Numbered from the stretch's first letter, positions 11,530 to 23,595 are shown. The stretch: 64,000 nt of DNA from Petaurus breviceps papuanus (GCA_028583685.1 JAMXIF010001253.1:71664989-71728988); one strand, 5' to 3'. Program-made: numbers and translations. The notes: generated by a model not told the origin, from the sequence alone.

Positions 11530-11725
11530 TGATACGGTGGGAAGAACATCTGAAGTGAGTCAAAGGATCTGAGTTCAATTGAAAGTCGCTCTCCTACTTA
11601 CTTTCTCTGTGCACCTCAGACATGACTTTTTACCTTTTGGGTCTCTGCTTCCTTATCTGTAAAATGAGAGTCAATGACCTTCAACGACCTTTTTGACTCC
11701 AAATCCTTTGATTCAGAGGACCTTG
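11530..11725 (+). mobile_element. MIR SINE
   Basis: 'gatctgagttcaattgaaag', 'ccttatctgtaaaatgagag', then 'caatgacctt..gactccaaatcc' tail. Worn MIR. Confidence 0.75.
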
Positions 11726-12670
11726 GCCATTTAACTGGACAGACACCTTCACTGTGAACTTAGGGCTGAAATGCTCATTTAGAGTAAACGAACAGCTCTC
11801 TCCTTTCTTTCCTCTTTCTATCCCCACCAAAACCTTATATTCCCTCTGCTATTTTACCTCCCAGTGACCCAGAGCGTGTGGAAATGTACTTCCTGAAGTC
11901 TTCCCTTCTTCCTCTCAACCAAATAAAAAAGGAGTCATCTACCAACTGAACCAGCTTACTGTCTAATAAAACATCTTTATCACTTGCAGGGGCATTAAAT
12001 CCCTCTGTATCCATTGAGTTCCCTGAGGCAGGCAAAGTCACCTTCCCTTCCCAGATTTTGCTGCTCTTTGAAAGGTTTCTCCTTTTCAAAGCCAGTTTTT
12101 AATCTGCTCCAGTGCTTGGCCCTTTCTCCTGTGGGTCCCATTTTCCTCCCCAAACACACCCTTAAAACGGAATTTATCGAAAATAGTCAAATGGTTTTGA
12201 ATCTATTGGCTCGTGTAGAAGGTGGGAGAAGGGCTTTTCTCCCCTACTGAAATCCCAGCTGGTGTGAACTTCTCTTATTCAATATATCCATGTGTCAGTC
12301 TATACCCTGCGTCTAAATTACCTCTCCTCAGGCTTCCTGGAAGAGAAAGGAGGTTTTTTGGCTTTGAGTCTTTTTCTTTCTGAAGAACATCATGTTATCA
12401 TCATAATTTTTAATGTTAATTCGGCAGGCAGTGAAATGATGCTACAGAGACTAGGAAGCCCCAGGTCTAGCCGATAAGGCTGCAACCCAGCTTTCTAACA
12501 TCATGAGCAAAGCTGTCTTTTACTAAATGTCCCTGGGACAAATGGGGAAGGACTGCAGCTGGGATATGGATTCCAAATTCCTCTCACTAAACAGATTTTT
12601 TTAAAGTATATATAAGACAGCAAATAATTTGTTAAACAGGTTAAGGAAGAGAAGGAACTTAGAGCTAGAG
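11726..12670. promoter_or_regulatory. Single-copy block, possible conserved non-coding element
   Basis: Nearly a kilobase without recognisable repeats. Two parts look constrained: 12060-12210 ('ttgaaaggtttctccttttc', 'ggaatttatcgaaaatagtc') and 12380-12460 (AT-rich with 'tttttaatgttaattcggca'). No open frame over 84 codons. Conservation cannot be judged from one genome. Confidence 0.3.
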
Positions 12671-12693
12671 AGTCTTTAGAATTGATAGATTTT

Positions 12694-12856
12694 GGGGTGA
12701 CTAGGTGGTGCAGTGAGTAAAGCACCAGCCCTGGAGTCAGGAGGACCCAGGATCCTTCTGGCCTCAGATACTTAACACCCACACAAAACACACAAAATAA
12801 CTGGCCATGTAACCTTGGGCAAGTTACTTAACCCCAATTGCTTTAAAAAAAAAAAA
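12694..12856 (+). mobile_element. Marsupial tRNA-derived SINE
   Basis: 'ggggtgactaggtggtgcag' head, 'ccccaattgctttaaaaa' tail. 16-base duplication AGAATTGATAGATTTT at 12678-12693 and 12857-12872. Carries 'cacccacacaaaacacacaa', the CA-rich region that has expanded in the 24033 copy. Confidence 0.95.
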
Positions 12857-12873
12857 AGAATTGATAGATTTTG

Positions 12874-13200
12874 ACTGGACAAAGGACCTTAGAAATCCAT
12901 ATAGTCCAGAGAATTTGAGTACATTACCTGAACTGGCAGAGCCAGCTAGGTTCTTTGCTTTTAAACCCAGTACTCTCTCCGCTACACACAGGTTATCACC
13001 ATAGGATTTAGAACAAGAAAGGGACTCAGAGTCCAAACTGTTAATTTTTTTTTCCTAATATATGAGAAAATGGAAGCCCACAGAGGGTAAATCACCTGTT
13101 CCAGCTCACATAGATAATAAACGGCACAGGCAGGATTTGAACTCAGATATATCTCTAGCTTCCCCTGTGGCGTTCTCATCCATCTAGCATGCTAGCCCCA
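12874..13200 (-). mobile_element. Two MIR-type fragments
   Basis: 12874-13000 is a worn piece. 13030-13200 is clearer, with 'agaaaatggaagcccacaga', 'ataataaacggcacaggc' and 'aggatttgaactcagat' reading as reversed MIR. Confidence 0.65.
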
Positions 13201-13289
13201 GTCTCCCATTGGTGAGTTCTCCCCAGTGCCTCCATTTTGGTATAGTCCCAGAGCTGATAGCCTTTATTCCTAGCTATGCTTCTGACTTC

Positions 13290-13760
13290 CCAGACTTCAA
13301 CACCTCGCCCCTTTCCTGTTCCTTCATCACTTCTCCCACCTTCCTCTCCACATTTTTCAGCTTCCTTTTGTGTTGTCTTCCCCTATCAGAATGTAAGTTT
13401 CCTTGAAGGCAGAGACTATCTCCATTGCTTAGCACAATGACTAGCACATAGGAATAATTAATTAAAAATGAATAAATGCCTGTTGCCTTACTAAAACAGC
13501 ACCATCCTGCTACAAAACCTTCAATAGTTCCCCACAGTATAATAAATAAGTCCAAACTCCTAATCTTGGCCTTTAAGTCTCTCTTATCTACCTCTGCTCT
13601 TGCTCTCTGAACTCGTGGTCCCATCACTGTTTTCATCCACTGTCTGAATCTCTTTCTCTTGCTTGAACTGATGACTTACTACTTGGATTTTTTTTCCTCT
13701 CATATTCTATCATGAATAGCCCTCTTATATACCTTCCAATGTTATAGACTTACTCGTCTT
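13290..13760 (+). mobile_element. L2 LINE pieces
   Basis: 13290-13490 ends with 'gaatgtaagtttccttgaag' and 'agcacaatgactagcacata', the L2 3' terminus. 13490-13760 resembles the L2 stretch before it ('aaaaccttcaatagttcccc', 'aagtccaaactcctaatctt'), so two copies or a rearranged one. Confidence 0.75.
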
Positions 13761-13774
13761 CCTCTGATCCTCAT

Positions 13775-14370
13775 AGAAAATTGGTTTAGAGCTTCCAGCT
13801 ACCTTATTCTGGACTGCGCCTGACTGGTAGCTTAGGTTCTATATTTGAGCAAAATGATATACTTGCATGTTATTCAACAGTTAACAAAAGAAGATTGACT
13901 GGCCATAGCAGGAGAAGGCTATTATTCAACAAGGGTAGCCATTGAGAACCCACTGAGTTGATTCAGCTGAGCCAAGTTCCCATCTCGGATCTACCAGGCA
14001 AACACCTAGGAGGCCCTCCTGCTCCTCCTGGATCCTTTGTACTCTAGAGATAAGGTGGTTATGGCTACAGTCTGAACCCTTAGTCCCTTAAGTCTACCAG
14101 GTCTAGAGGAATGTGTCCCTGCCTTAGAAGAAAAATTAGCAAAGCCTGGATAGGAAGGGTAGAATGTTGGTTCTATCACACTTTCAACTTCTTTGCTGCA
14201 GGAAAGTCTGACTTCTTTCTGCCCATCCCCTCAATTTGCCATTAGTCTCAGGCCCATAGTGCTTGACTCTGGTGGAGACTCTGCTACCCCTCCATACTTA
14301 AGTTTGTGGCTCACTCTCCCCTACTTCTGGGTAAGGCCCAGAACAGGAGGAGTTATGCCATGCTACTAGA
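13775..14370. other. Single-copy spacer
   Basis: About 600 bases with no recognised repeat, RNA or coding signal. Confidence 0.4.
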
Positions 14371-14371
14371 A

Positions 14372-15790
14372 TGCTCTCCAAGATTTCCATTTGTTTAAGT
14401 CCTACTAATCCTTCAAGGTCTGTCTCAAGCCTTGTCTATTCCACGGAGAGCTTCTATGAGAGCTCCATACAACACTGATCTTCTGTAACGGTGATGTAAT
14501 TTGAATTTGAAGATCCCTTTTCGTTGGCAAAGGTAGCAGGTACTTAGCACTTTGTAATTGATCAAGACATTGTTGGGGAAACAGAAGGTATGAACTCCTG
14601 TCTCCTGTTTCTGATGTAACAGGAAGGGTTGGCTGAAACAGGAAGCTAATGCTGAGTATATATAAGAAAAGCCCCAGAGAGACATAGTCAGAATTTCTTA
14701 GGACCAGCAGCTGGTGGCAGAGCAGCTACAGAAGAGAAAATGGAGAACTGAGCCAGAATTTCCTGAGAACTTGTGGTTGTGGAGCTGCTTCTGAACAGGA
14801 GCCCAGGAGAAGCATGACTGAGATGCTGAGACTTTGTGGCTTGGTTGAGCCTTGAATTCCTGGGAGAAGAAATGGTGAAGGATCTGACATGGACCAGACC
14901 CTGTGAACTTCAGTGTGGAGCAGGACCTGCCCAGAGAGCTGGTCAAGGAACTGGGAGCTGTCTGCCATTGAACCCAGATGACAGTCTGGTGAATCCAGGT
15001 AGAATCTGGGATCATGGAAGGGGATCCAGGGAATCTGAGAACAGGCCCTAAGTCAAGATGAAAAGACCTCTCCCTGGGTACTGAGTAATTATAGTTTACT
15101 AATGACCTAGGGGTGGAGGGTCTGTATTTTCTGTTGTACTTAGTGATTAATGATACTTAGTAATTGATTGATCAATAAGTGACTGAGTTAACTTAAATGT
15201 GCCCCATGAGTGGAAGACTTTGACTATTGTACTTTGAGACTATATTATGATTTAACTTAGTAATTGATTGTTGAATAAGTGACTGATTGAATTAAGCGTG
15301 CCCCATGAGTGGAAGAATTAGACTATTGTACTTTGAGATGATTGTTCTTTGTTCTAAATATTGTGACCACTTTGGTGAAAACTTATATGGCCATTTTAGT
15401 GATAAGCTATTCTGAGTGATTTTCTGTGATAAGCTGTAATACTGTGAATGCTGTACCTTGATGTTCTGTGAAAGTTTTGCTTTGATTTGTTTTGGAACAG
15501 AGTGTTCACTACACTGTGCAGTCAGAACCTTAAAAGCTGTTCACAGTAGCATTCTTCTGGAAAGTTTCTGTGCATGGAATTACATCTTCCCTTCCTAGCA
15601 CTGAGTTCTTGGCACTCATTATCTATAGGGCATATTTTGATCTTTGATTAGAGTGAAATTAGTACTTTATTAAATACTATTTTGTATTTTAATACTGGAA
15701 AGGCTATCTCCCAAGCAAGGCAGGAACCATGTCACATACTTCTTTGCAATTATCACAATGCCTAGCAAAATGTTGGGCATGTTAGTAGGC
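14372..15790 (+). mobile_element. L2 LINE split by an LTR
   Basis: Left piece 14372-14558 ('ccttcaaggtctgtctcaag', 'tattccacggagagcttcta'), right piece 15640-15790 ('tctcccaagcaaggcaggaa', 'acaatgcctagcaaaatgtt'). These join as one L2 3' end once the LTR between them is removed. Confidence 0.7.
14560..15618 (+). mobile_element. Endogenous retrovirus LTR (family B) with tandem internal units
   Basis: It lies within an L2. It has a TATA-like 'gagtatatataagaaaag' at 14653-14670, and shares 'aaaagacctctccctgggta' (15060) and the ending 'cttggcactca' with the LTR at 31920-33041. A unit of about 110 bases is repeated (about 15130-15240 and 15245-15345; both hold 'cttagtaattgattg' and 'gccccatgagtggaaga'). 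No viral genes adjoin. A fossil LTR. Confidence 0.7.
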
Positions 15791-16265
15791 TTTGAACTCA
15801 GGGCCTGGGGTGGGGATGGGAGGATGGAGAAGAAGGAGAGGAGAGATTTCCCACAAGGGAAATGAATACATAAAATAAATATCTGTCAACTCACAAGGGT
15901 TTTTGTTCTGGACTCATATAGATCTGGGTTTAGTCCTCGGGGAGCTTGACCATAAAGGAGGGGGTTTCTGGCTTTTTCTTGCACTCTGATTTGTTATAGC
16001 CCCAACTTAAAGCTCCAGAGTATCTTAAAGCATAGGTCATATTTAGGATCTCCCCCCAAACCATTAATAGAATCCCTTTTTGAAAGGTATTCTCTGGATA
16101 AAGTCATAAATATCAAGTATAAGGCAGTTATTTACTTTTTCTATGACAAAGAAATGCTTAAAATACAAAAGACTCATAAGCACACATTAACAAAATATTA
16201 GGACATGATAAATGAAAAATAATCTATCACCTAGCAAGACTTCCAGAAGACTTGTGGGGCTACTG
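15791..16265. other. Single-copy spacer
   Basis: No recognised element. Contains 'ccttttgaaaggtattctc'-type unique sequence only. Confidence 0.4.
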
Positions 16266-16269
16266 AACA

Positions 16270-18105
16270 CATATTTCACTTTCTGGGAAAGTTCTGGGAA
16301 AATTAGACATCAGTATGGAAAAAATTAGATTTAGACTAACATATCACACCTTATACCAGATAAGCTCCAAATGGATTCATGGCCTAGAGATAAAAGGTCA
16401 CACCTCATAAACAAAAAAAAGAAAAATTTACCTTTCAGATCTATGGATAGAAGAAAAGTTCATGACCAAACAAGGAATAGAGAGGATCTCAAAAGATAAA
16501 ATGGAAAATTTTGATTGTATAAAATTAAAAAGTTTTTGTACAGAGGACTCTAATAAAGCTACGACTGAAACTAGTCTCTGATAATTCATTTCCAAGTTTT
16601 ATGAGGAACTGGTTCAAACTTATAAGAAAAAGAACTGTTATTTAGTTGGTAAATGGTCTAAAAATATGAACAGTCTATTTTTAAGAGAAGAAATTTAGTC
16701 TATAGTTAGGTGAAAAGATATTCCAAATCACTACTAATTAGAGAAATGCAGATTAAAGCAATTCAGAAATTATACCTCACCTATAAGAGTGGCAAAGAGA
16801 ACAAAGAAGAGAAATAATAAATGTTGGAGGGGCTGTAGAAAAATAGGCACATTGATGCATTGTTGATAGACCTGTGAATGGGTACAACCATTCTAGAAGG
16901 CAATTTGAAATTATCTACAAAGTTCCTAAAGTACTTACCCTTTGACATATCCATACTTCTGCTAGCTCTGTACCTAAAAGCAATCAAAGAAAGAGCTAAC
17001 TTTCCATTTTCCATCTGCATTTCTGCTTGGTTTGAAAGTCAAGGAACATGATATCCCACCTAGGATAAGCAGATCACCTGAAATCTCATCATCATGCTGT
17101 TTAACTCAGATTTGGAATTAACATCTTCTCAAGTCCCTCAGCCTCCTCCCTCCTCTGATTGGAGCTTGGAACCCTAAACTCTTCCCAAAGCTTTCCTTTG
17201 TAGAAGACTAGATTGGAACTCACTAGCTAAATTGTCACTTTCCATCTGCAGCTCTGCTTGGTTTGAACTCTAAGGAAAATTATGCCCCCACACCAAGTTC
17301 CCCCTGTTATTCTACACTCCCTCCTTCCCAGCTTCTTTTGTGTATTTTCTTCCCACATTAGATTTTAAGCTCCTTGAGGGCTGGACTTTCTTCTTATTTG
17401 TATCCCCCTGCTTATCACAGTGGCTGGCACACAGTAGGTGCTTAAATAAATGTTTATTGAATTGAATCAAATTGAAAGAAGAAAAGATCCTATCTGTACA
17501 AAAATATTTGTAGCAAATCTTTTTGTGGCGACAAAACAACCAAAAAAAAAAAAACCCTGGAAACTGATGATGCCCATCCGTTGAGGAGTGGTAGAATACT
17601 ATTGTGCTGTAAGAAATGAGAACATAGATGGTTTTTTAAAAGACATAGGATGACTTAGATGAACTGATACACTTAGTGAAGTGAGCAGAATCAGAAGAAC
17701 AATTTATACTGTCAGTATTCTAAAAATGAAAAATTTTCAGGACTTTTATAAATTGATGAGTGAAAGGAGAAGAACCAGAACAATTTCTATGATAACATGT
17801 GTCACATATCATGTTATTGTATGTACAAGTTACACAGTAGCAACAATGCTGTAAAAACAAATCGCTTTGGAAGCTGTTTAAGAACTATGATCAAAATGAT
17901 GGCCATTTGTGATTCTAGAACACCTATGGTGAAACATCCTATCTGTTACAGAATAGGGATGGATTTAGAGTTCAGAATAAAACTAATTCTGTGATACAGC
18001 CACTGAGGGAATGCGAATTTGTTGCACAAATTTTGGTTTTTAAATTTTACCCAGATGTTGGGGGTTGGAGGGAGAGAAAATAGATTTCTATTAATTAAAA
18101 AAACA
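16270..18105 (+). mobile_element. L1 LINE, ORF2 C-terminus and 3' UTR, split
   Basis: Pieces 16270-16993 and 17484-18105. The first follows the ORF2 C-terminal region ('ggaaaattttgattgtataa', 'aaaagtttttgtacaga', 'cactactaattagagaaatg'). The second continues at 'tacaaaaatatttgtagcaa' and 'cttttgtggcgacaaaac' and runs into the 3' UTR. Worn, with many stops. Confidence 0.88.
16994..17483 (+). mobile_element. L2-tailed insert with an internal direct repeat
   Basis: Splits the L1; short GAAAGAA-type duplication at both edges. The last ~150 bases are L2 3' end ('taagctccttgagggctgga', 'tggcacacagtaggtgctta'). The front holds a ~40-base motif twice ('actttccat..ctgcttggtttgaa' at 16999-17035 and 17237-17266), about 237 bases apart. 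Either a SINE with an L2 tail or a rearranged L2. Confidence 0.5.
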
Positions 18106-18640
18106 GAAATGTGGGGGTGGTACTAGAGTCTTAAAATGTTCTTTCCACTTTCAGATGAATTCACTATAATAATGGTTTTACTTAACCATTTTACTTTGTC
18201 ACAAGAGACGTCTCACAAAGTAAGAGTAATCTATAAGAGTTAATAACAAAATCAGAATACATCAATAAAATTATTTTTTAAAAAGAAGGATTTGAGAAAT
18301 TTCCAATGTCCTGATCTTCTGATCAGCTAACCCTGGTTGCAATTTCCTTGATCCTTTCAGATAAAGCATCTTGATGGTCGTCATATTCCTGCCAGGAAGG
18401 GAATAGCTATAGAAAGCATCTTCCTTTGGGTAACCCTCTGCTGACTCAGGAATTCTCTGTCTTCCAACAGATAAGGGGATTGATTGCTTTGTTGTCCTAA
18501 AGCACCAAAGTTCTGAGCCACATATGGTTATCTGGCAGCATCCAGGGAAGTTCAGGGCATTCTTGATGCAGTGTACTCCAGTTCGGTCCTGTTCTACATA
18601 GAAAAAAAGATTAATGCAAACATACTACATGTATAGAGAC
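18106..18640. other. Single-copy spacer
   Basis: No recognised repeat beyond an A-rich patch at 18255-18290. Confidence 0.4.
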
Positions 18641-19060
18641 ATCAAATCCTGAATGAAGGAGATGGTGATTCCACTGTACTTGATAGCTGTCAGACCTCGT
18701 TTGAAGTATACTACATGGTTCTGGCTGCTACATTTTAGAAAGCACACTCAGCAATTGGAGTTTTCCAGAGGAGGGGGAACTAGACAGTAAGAGTACTGGA
18801 CATACCATATGAGCATTAATTGAAGGAATGTAGCATGAAGAAGAGAAAACTTGGAAAAGGAGGAGATAGGCCGGCTGTCTTTAAATACTTGAAATGTCGT
18901 TATGTGGAAGAGGGATTTGATTTGTTTTGCTTGGCCATGGAAGAAGTAATGCATAGAAATCCCAGACAAATTTGGGCCCAGTACAAAGAGGAAGTTCTAA
19001 TAATTAGAGCTTAAGATGTAATGGACTTTCCATTGCTAGTGGTCTTGAAGTGAAAGCCAT
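18640..19060 (+). mobile_element. L3/CR1 LINE 3' part
   Basis: Follows the CR1/L3 end: 'gaaggagatggtgattccac', 'cagacctcgtttgaagtata', 'catatgagcattaattgaag', 'gctgtctttaaatacttgaa', 'taataattagagcttaagat'. An ancient copy with no open frame of note. Confidence 0.8.
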
Positions 19061-19109
19061 GTGATCTCGTCACGAATGATGCTGAGTATGGGTTGTAATA
19101 TGAGACTAG

Positions 19110-19262
19110 GATTGTAGGGACTTAGAACTGGAAGGGATATTAGGGGTGATGGAGTCAACCCATCCTTGTTTGACAGATTGAGAGGTTGACTACCCAGGGT
19201 TGGAATTTGAACCCAAATCTTCCTGCCTCCAAGGCCAGAACACTATCCACACTTGAGATGTC
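19110..19262 (-). mobile_element. MIR SINE
   Basis: 'acttagaactggaagggata', 'ttgacagattgagaggttga', 'ggaatttgaacccaaatctt', 'gccagaacactatccac': reversed MIR. Confidence 0.7.
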
Positions 19263-19434
19263 TGAGATCACACAATCACAGACTCAGTCCTATGGAAATG
19301 TAAACCATTGATTCCTTTCCAACTGAGCTTCTGTGATCCTATAAGAAAATGATTATTAATCAGAATTAATTTAAACTGAATCTTAGCCAGAAGGACTTTC
19401 AGCCATGTTTTAAACTCTTCTGAAAGGGTTTTGC

Positions 19435-19635
19435 TATCTTGTCAAGACAGTGTCAAAAAATGGAAGGAACTAGAGTTCTCGAGTCAAGAGGACCTGGATT
19501 CCAATCTTACCTCTAATGTATGCTGCCTGTGTGATCTCAGGTGACTGGGCCTACGTTGCCTTGTTTTTTAAGGGAGATGGACTTGCTGGCCTCTGAACTT
19601 CCTTGCATCTCTAGATCTGACTTTGACTTAAGTAC
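19435..19635 (+). mobile_element. MIR SINE
   Basis: 'gtcaagaggacctggattcc' head and 'gcctgtgtgatctcaggtga', then 'gacttgctggcctctgaac'. Worn. Confidence 0.6.
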
Positions 19636-19639
19636 TAAA

Positions 19640-20102
19640 GCATGAATTTCTAACAGTTGGACATAAAAACTGTGCAACTAATGCAGCCTCCTTGTGTGTC
19701 ACCCCTTTCCTAGCCTCCTAATTTCAGTCCTGTTAGTGATGCAGCATTCCTGATCACTTCTTCCAACAGGATCAGGCCAAGACCCAGGAGACATATTTGC
19801 CTGATAGTCTCTGTAGACACAGGGAAAGGTCCTGGGTTCCTCTATGTTAAGCAAGGCCTCTGCACATTAGCACCCTTCCAATTTTCTAAAATACATTGTG
19901 TTCTCAAAGCATCAGCCACATCACTTTACAAGTAGTTTCCTCTGGAACTCTACAGCAAATACCATATTGTCCCAGTGATAGCTTAGACATTTCTGTCACT
20001 CCTCACTATCCTTAAGGGACATTACTGCTAATGCCTCACTAGGACTATGTAGACCCAGTTGGTCTTTCTCAGCAAAACCATAACAGAGTTCAATCTGGCT
20101 GC
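19640..20102. other. Single-copy spacer
   Basis: No recognised element over about 460 bases. Confidence 0.4.
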
Positions 20103-20114
20103 TACCTCTCCTCC

Positions 20115-20267
20115 TTTTTTTTCTTTGGAGGGAGGAAGGCAAGGCAACTGGGGTTAAGTGACTTGTCCAAGGTCACACAGCTAGCTAAGTGTTAAGTGTC
20201 TGAGGTCACATTTGAACTCTTCCTAACTCCAGGGCCATTGCTCTCTATTCACTCACCTAGCTGCCCA
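20115..20267 (-). mobile_element. Marsupial tRNA-derived SINE
   Basis: 'aactggggttaagtgacttg' to 'cactcacctagctgccca'. Imperfect 12-base duplication TACCTCTCCTCC / TACCTCTTCCCC (20103-20114, 20268-20279). Confidence 0.88.
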
Positions 20268-20605
20268 TACCTCTTCCCCTTCCTCTTAACCTGAGACTGG
20301 TCCCGTGATAATCTGTATTTTGGAAATGGTCACAGACCCAACTGACTGCCCTAAAATGACTGTCATCAAAATGTCATAATCACTTAGGTTTATGCAACTC
20401 TTCCTCTCTGAGAAGCACCAGCACTTAATATCTATAATAAAAAAGTTACTTCTCTAGAATGTGGCTCATCTCTCTCACACTGTTGTTTTCTTTTTTTAGG
20501 AAGTTACTCATTTTTCATGGTCCCAAGTGGAGTGGTAAAGAATTTCTTCAAAAAGCATCAGACTTTTCCCAGAAAACTTAGTCCTTTTTCTGAGTTAAGC
20601 CTTTT
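20268..20605. other. Single-copy spacer
   Basis: Nothing recognised. Confidence 0.35.
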
Positions 20606-20609
20606 TAAA

Positions 20610-21180
20610 AAGTTACTTTTTAAAACATTTTTTCAATGAAGAAGAGTTTATTTTCTCTTCTTCTATCCTCTCTCTTCCCCCACTACAAAAAGAAAAGAAA
20701 ATAACTCTTGTGACAAATATGCACAGTCAAGTAAAACAAATTCCCACATTGGTCATATCCAGAAATATAGGTCTCATTCTGAATCTCGAGTCTATCACTT
20801 ATCTGTTAGGAGGTAGGAAGGATGTATGTCTCCTAGAATTATGACTGGTCATAGTATTGATCAGTGTTCTATCAGCGTTGTTTGTCTTTAAATGTTATTA
20901 TATAAACTTTTCTCCTGTTTTTGCTCACTTCACTCTGCATAAGTCCTTAAAAGTCTCCCCAGGTTTCTCTGAAACCATCTCTTTCATAATTTCTTATGGT
21001 ACGATAGAATTCTATTCTATTTTATAAACTATAGTTTGTCTAGCTATTTTCCAACTGATGGATGCCCCCTTGATTTCCTGTTCTTTACCCCCATGAAAAG
21101 AGCTGCTATAAATATTTTTGTACATATAAATTATTTTTCGTCTTCTTTGATCTCTTTGTGGAGCAAGCTTAGCCCTTTCA
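20610..21180 (-). mobile_element. L1 LINE 3' end
   Basis: 'cccacattggtcatatccag', 'tgctcacttcactctgcata', 'tctctgaaaccatctctttc', 'tataaatatttttgtacata', 'ctttgatctctttgtgg': reversed L1 ORF2 end and 3' UTR, same region as 59690-60080 and 8800-9200. Confidence 0.88.
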
Positions 21181-21239
21181 GCAAATTCAGTAAGCATCAA
21201 AATGTTCAACTCTGCCCTCTCCCCTGAAGTCTAGTCCTG

Positions 21240-22555
21240 ACTCATCCTCCCAATTCCCCAGACTCACAACCAAGGAATCTTCCTGGTCTTCTTATTATCT
21301 CTCACTCCCATAACCAATCTATCGCCAATCCAATGATTTCTCCTTTATAACATCTTTCAAATATGCCCCCTTCTCTTTTCTGACACTGCTGCCACTTTCC
21401 CTCAGTCCCTCATCATCTCCCACCTGGTCTATTATAATAGCCTGCTGGTGGGTCTGCCTGCCTCAAGTCTCTGCCTAGTCCATTCAGCCACTAAGGTGAT
21501 TTTCCTAAAGAGCATGTCAGTCAGACTATGTTACTCTCCTACTTAACAAACTCCAGGGGTTCCCTGTTGCCTCCAGAATAAAATACAAAATGTTATCTTT
21601 AACATTCAAAGCCCTTCGTAACCTAGACCCTTCCTACCTTTCCAGTCTTCTTACACCTTGTTCCCCAACATTTACTCTGATCCAATGACACTGGCCTGGC
21701 CATTCCACAAACAAGACATTGTGTCTCTCTGCTCTGGGTGTTTTCTCTGGCTGTCCTCCATGCCTGAAATACTCTTTGTCCTCCCCTTCCCCTACTGACC
21801 TCCCTAGCTTCCTTTAAGTCCCAACTAACATTTCTTCTTTTATTGTAAACATTTCCCAATCCCTCTTAATTCTAAAGCCTTCTCTTTGTTAATTCCTATT
21901 GATTGTGTATATGGTTTGCTTTATATATATTCATTTGCATGTTTTCTCTCTCAGCGGATTGTTGCTATTGTAGTCTGTCCTTCATTAAGGTTCTTTGAGA
22001 GCATAAACCGTCTTTTGCCTCTTTTTTGCATCACCAGTGCCTAGCATAGTAACTGTCATGTAGGAGGTGTTTAATAAATGTTTATCAATTGATTGATCTA
22101 ACAAACTGCTAAACATCTCTTGGATACCTCTTAAATGTCCCCCTGGCATCTCCAACTCAACATGTGCAGATTAAAATTTCCACAGGACTATAGTATTATA
22201 AATTTAGAAATGGAAAGCACCTCGAAGATTATCTAGTCCTACTCTTTCATTTTCAGAATGAAAAAACTGAGGCTATAAAATGTGGAGCAAGTTGCCCAAG
22301 GCCACAAAGGTCATGAATGAAAGAGCTAGGGTTTTCTGTTACACCTTGGAATACTTCACATTATCTTCCCTCATAAGCTAGCCTCTCCTTCCAATCCTTC
22401 TAATTCTGTGGATAGCACAGTGTTCCTTTTAGTCAACAAAATGTAAAATCGGAGGGCCATCTTAGAGCCTTCCTTTCCCCTTACCCCCACTTTCAAACAG
22501 TTTTATATTCTAATCTTCATATCTTTGGTATCTACCCATTTACACCAGCCCCAAT
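21240..22555 (+). mobile_element. L2 LINE, two joined stretches with a MIR inside
   Basis: 21240-22100 runs to an L2 3' terminus ('cctgctggtgggtctgcctg', 'ccattcagccactaaggtga', 'gcctagcatagtaactgtca', 'tttaataaatgtttatcaat'). 22101-22190 and 22380-22555 belong to a second copy from further upstream in L2 ('ctccaactcaacatgtgcag'). A reversed MIR sits between its halves. Confidence 0.82.
22191..22365 (-). mobile_element. MIR SINE within L2
   Basis: 'atttagaaatggaaagcacc', 'tctagtcctactctttcatt', 'aaaactgaggctataaaatg', 'caagttgcccaaggccacaa'. Confidence 0.75.
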
Positions 22556-22675
22556 CTAGAAACATGGGAAGACTTTTGTGGACTGATACAGTGAAATGAG
22601 TAGAACCCAGAGAACAATGTTATATATAATAACAATAGTGTAAATTCGAACAACTTTGAAAGATAAGATTCTAAT
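22556..22675 (+). mobile_element. L1 LINE 3' fragment
   Basis: 'aaacatgggaagacttttgt', 'agtgaaatgagtagaaccca', 'gagaacaatgttatatataa': the conserved stretch just after the L1 ORF2 tail. Confidence 0.75.
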
Positions 22676-22679
22676 CTAA

Positions 22680-23175
22680 AAAACTCATCACTTCTCATTT
22701 GGATTATTGCAATAATCACTTTATTGCTTACATTTTCTCTCTTCTCCCATCCATCATTTACATAGATGCTGAAATCATCTTTTTAAAGTATAATAGGTAT
22801 GATCATGTCACTTTCCTAATCAAAAACTTTTTTATGCCCTGGAACCTCTGACAGTTTGGTAAAGCCTATCAATCATTCTCAGAATAATATTTTTAAATAT
22901 ATAAAATAACATCAAAGGATTCCAAAGGAAACAAATTATGTTGAAATAAAGTTATAAATTTTTTCTTATCTGAATTCACAGAACTCCTGAAATCTATACA
23001 TTGGCCTCTTGGGGATTTGTGGCACCTAGATTAAGAATCCCTGATCTAAACTTTATTTAATGCTGTTCTATGTACATAGCATAACTTCTTTGGTAGAATG
23101 TAAGTTCCATAAGGACAGTGACTGTCATTTTATCTTTGTGTCCCCAGCACCTAGCTACAATGATTTGTATATTGA
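22680..23175 (+). mobile_element. L2 LINE pieces around a hAT end
   Basis: L2 at 22680-22870 ('gattattgcaataatcactt', 'tcatgtcactttcctaatca') and its 3' end at 23040-23175 ('agaatgtaagttccataagg', 'ccccagcacctagctacaat'). Confidence 0.7.
22885..23037 (-). mobile_element. hAT DNA transposon end
   Basis: Ends in 'gattaagaatccctg', the reverse of the CAGGG-TTCTTAA terminal repeat also seen at 38961. Preceded by 'ttggcctcttggggatttgt'. Only one terminus is clear. Confidence 0.5.
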
Positions 23176-23177
23176 AG

Positions 23178-23595
23178 GAGGCGAGGAGGGAACTACACCT
23201 GGGTAAAGACATGTCCTCTACCAATGCAGATCAGCAAATGTCTTGCAATTTATAGAATGATAGATTTAGAGATTGAAGGGGCCTTAGACACCCTCAATTC
23301 CAATACCTTCATTTTGAAGATGAGGAGATTGAGGTATAGAAAGGTTTAATGACTAGCCTATGGTCACAGAGCTAGTAAATGTCTGAGGTGAGGTCCTCCT
23401 GGCACTGAGTCCAGTGCCTAATCTAGTGAGGCACACTGCCTCTCTAATGTGGAGACTGAGCATTTTCTGGGACATTGAAAAATAAATTTATTTGCCCAAG
23501 GTCAAACAGCTCATGTGCATCTGAGGTGGGATTTGAATCCAGGTCTTTCAGACCCTAAGATTGTTTCTCTTTCCAATATTCTATTTTGCTGCCAA
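23178..23595 (-). mobile_element. THER2-like tail and two MIR fragments
   Basis: 23180-23245: 'ctctaccaatgcagatcagc' and 'tcttgcaatttatag', a marsupial THER2-type motif also at 59500 and (forward) 33200. 23250-23450 and 23460-23590 are reversed MIR ('gatgaggagattgaggtata', 'ttgcccaaggtcaaacagc', 'gggatttgaatccaggtct'). Confidence 0.65.
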
